From Cyanobacteria bacterium NC_groundwater_1444_Ag_S-0.65um_54_12 (GTDB lineage: Bacteria > Cyanobacteriota > Sericytochromatia > S15B-MN24 > VGJW01): a DNA stretch of 7,725 bases. A program made the position numbers and the translations under genes. Of the stretch, positions 6,008 to 7,725 are shown piece by piece (position 1 is the stretch's first letter; each line of letters starts with the position of its first letter). The notes under the pieces were generated by a model that did no database searches, was not told the origin of the DNA, and saw only the letters and a program-made list of their open reading frames with translations. The stretch covers positions 1 through 7,725 of the forward strand of contig JACQUT010000173.1 in the NCBI GenBank assembly GCA_016267585.1. The letters are read 5' to 3'.

Positions 6008-7725
6008 CTATAAGCCAGCGCGCTCGCGGTATAGTGAGCAGTACGTCCAGTAATAACCGAAGACTTTTTTTACGTAGTGGCGAGTTTCGCCAAAAGGAAT
6101 CCGCTCGATGAAGGCTTCGGGGTCGCCTTTATCCAAACTACGCCAGCGCTTGGCAGCGCCTACCCCGGCATTATATGCTGCCGTCTGCAATATGCCATCA
6201 TGATCGAAGACTTGACCGGTGTAAGCTAGATACCAGGCCCCTAGCCGCAGGTTCCAGACCGGATCGGTCAGGGAACGCTCTGGCCCCTCGATCTGTCGCG
6301 CAACCCACCGAGCCGTAAAGGGCATCAATTGAGCCAAGCCGATTGCACCTACCCATGACCGGCTCTCAGGATCAAACAGGCTCTCTTGCTTTACTAACGC
6401 CGCAAAGAAGAGCGGATCTATTCCTCGTGATCGGGCAGCCAATTCTAGCGCCGGCCAATAACCCAAAGGGTGGGAGAGCCTGAGATCATCACCAGCCCAG
6501 ATAATCCCGTGGTAATGATCGCCTTGAGCATGAGCTACCATGGCTCGCATGTTTCCTGCCGGTAAATGAGCGGCTGGCACAACACCTAGATAGGCCAAGA
6601 TACGCAACTCTATCGGCCAGTCACTTATCTCGTCGGCTACTGGGCGTTGCGTTGAACCGAGAATTGCCTGCTCACCAGCAGGCAATAATTTTCGTAAATC
6701 TAGCTGGCGTGCCTGCACTGGTCCATCATTGATGGCGAATGCCGGATCAGCGCCACGGCCAGTAATAACAGCCGCGCGCATGCGCGCACGCCAACCATAG
6801 TAACTTACCGGTGACCGGCGCGACACTTCATGATAAAGCGCCAATGCCGCAGAATTTCGTCCCGCAGCCTGCTCTAACCGACCTAACCAGTAACTTCCCG
6901 CTACGCCTAACGTGCCATTGCGCTGAACCAAGCTTTGGGCCCAGATGCGAGCATCTGGCAGACGCCCTTCCCAATATGCCTTCCAGAGCGCACGCCAACG
7001 TGCTTCATCCGCCGTAACACTCTCAGGATAACGCGCTATGATTTCCCGATCAATCCAGGCAGCTTCTCCTTCGCGATTGGCTCGCAAATAAGTCTTCACT
7101 AAATTATTCAGAGCATCCAATCCCAGCGAACCAGTATCTTTAGCGGCTCGACGAAAATGGCTTATCGCCTCGTCCATTTTCTTTTGTCCCAAAGCTATCT
7201 CACCACGCGTAAAGCTAACACGGGATTGCAAACGTGAGTTGCGACGCAGGGCTTCTGTCAAGGCGCTCTGTGCCTTGGTAAGGTTTCCCAGGCGCCAGTA
7301 ACAACGCGCCAGGCGATAAACTGCCAATCCAGAAGGCAGATCACGTAACATACGCGAGGCCGGGCCATAATGTCCTTTATCCATCAACATTCCCGCCAAT
7401 TCCTCACGCAGCGCCGGAGCAAGCTTGCTCGGAATGAGCGCTTCCGCAATGTGGGCTGAGTGCTCGCCAGCAGGCAGCAATTTGAGATACTGGATTTTTG
7501 CTGCTGCCAATTTGGTAACTGGGCCCCTGGTTGCCAATAGATAGAGTGCTTGCTCGGTAACTGGGTCTGGTGGCACTAGATCAAGAGCTCGGTTCCAGTA
7601 TCCAGCAGCCTTGACCGGATCTACTTCTGCCATGCCAGCCGCTACCAGCAACTCTGGACCAAACGTGCCATTCGTTCCTTTACTTGCTATTTGTGCCAGA
7701 GCTGCCTTGCCGCCGATTCGCCAAC
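6008..7725 (-). CDS. slt: Soluble lytic murein transglycosylase, Slt type (5' end outside window)
   Basis: This envelope enzyme cleaves peptidoglycan glycan strands, forming 1,6-anhydromuramyl ends. The C-terminal SLT (lysozyme-like) domain spans about 6010-6450 and shows the motifs in order: VKQESLFDPESRS with the catalytic Glu codon at 6383-6385, GAIGLAQLMP (from about 6346), AAYNAGVGAAKRW with Asn at 6170-6172, and the closing ETRHYVKKVFGYYW. The preceding 400 or so residues are helical repeats like the TPR-type superhelical domain of Slt70 (for example AVYRLARCYWRLGNLTKAQSALTEAL). A TTG at 7651 is not the true start: the frame stays open for 24 further codons to the window edge (WRIGGKAALAQIASKG...), so the signal peptide and N-terminus lie outside. 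The usual GLMQ motif reads GLAQ here. A seven-A run on the coding strand lies 20 codons before the stop. The closing motifs resemble cyanobacterial Slt from memory. Confidence 0.93.
   Translation of the reverse strand, partial: WRIGGKAALAQIASKGTNGTFGPELLVAAGMAEVDPVKAAGYWNRALDLVPPDPVTEQALYLLATRGPVTKLAAAKIQYLKLLPAGEHSAHIAEALIPSKLAPALREELAGMLMDKGHYGPASRMLRDLPSGLAVYRLARCYWRLGNLTKAQSALTEALRRNSRLQSRVSFTRGEIALGQKKMDEAISHFRRAAKDTGSLGLDALNNLVKTYLRANREGEAAWIDREIIARYPESVTADEARWRALWKAYWEGRLPDARIWAQSLVQRNGTLGVAGSYWLGRLEQAAGRNSAALALYHEVSRRSPVSYYGWRARMRAAVITGRGADPAFAINDGPVQARQLDLRKLLPAGEQAILGSTQRPVADEISDWPIELRILAYLGVVPAAHLPAGNMRAMVAHAQGDHYHGIIWAGDDLRLSHPLGYWPALELAARSRGIDPLFFAALVKQESLFDPESRSWVGAIGLAQLMPFTARWVARQIEGPERSLTDPVWNLRLGAWYLAYTGQVFDHDGILQTAAYNAGVGAAKRWRSLDKGDPEAFIERIPFGETRHYVKKVFGYYWTYCSLYRERAGL

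Noticed and set aside
5860..6111. An 83-codon plus-strand open frame after the lipoprotein
   Set aside because: It runs through the inverted repeat and into the antisense of the transglycosylase C-terminus. It has no ribosome site and no domain-like sequence.

Overview
The window looks like a piece of a bacterial chromosome of moderate GC content. The best taxonomic hint is the lytic transglycosylase at the right end. Its C-terminal wording (ETRHYVKKVFGYYWTYCSLY after a DPVWN...LGAWYLAYT block) resembles cyanobacterial Slt proteins as I remember them, so I lean weakly towards Cyanobacteria or a relative. This is from memory and needs a search. No rRNA, tRNA, CRISPR array or recognisable transposase gene is visible.

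Layout. Positions 1-464 are visibly AT-richer and hold a small glycine-rich membrane protein whose N-terminal reading frame is doubtful: the best protein-like reading needs an AUA start and a one-base frame change. A 134-base gap carries a good sigma70-type promoter placed so that the next gene would be leaderless or nearly so. Then four genes run in the same direction with overlaps or very short gaps: a DUF4160 protein (599-901), a DUF2442 protein with a basic AT-hook-like tail (885-1322), a class I/II PLP aminotransferase (1343-2551) and a full-length transketolase (2570-4600). A small TTG-started membrane protein (4618-5049) may be the last member. A separate lipoprotein with a Gly/Trp/Arg-rich tract follows (5258-5815). 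The right end is an soluble lytic transglycosylase on the minus strand (6008 to beyond the window edge), convergent with the lipoprotein. Between the convergent genes lies an imperfect inverted repeat with 30-base arms.

How the genes may work together. DUF4160 and DUF2442 proteins commonly sit side by side and are candidate toxin-antitoxin-like partners. Here the pair stands directly upstream of a two-gene metabolic unit, so one promoter could serve all four genes. The aminotransferase and transketolase have all their main catalytic residues and could act on linked keto/amino intermediates, but their substrates cannot be read from the sequence. The lipoprotein and the transglycosylase are both envelope proteins, but they are convergent and nothing else ties them together.
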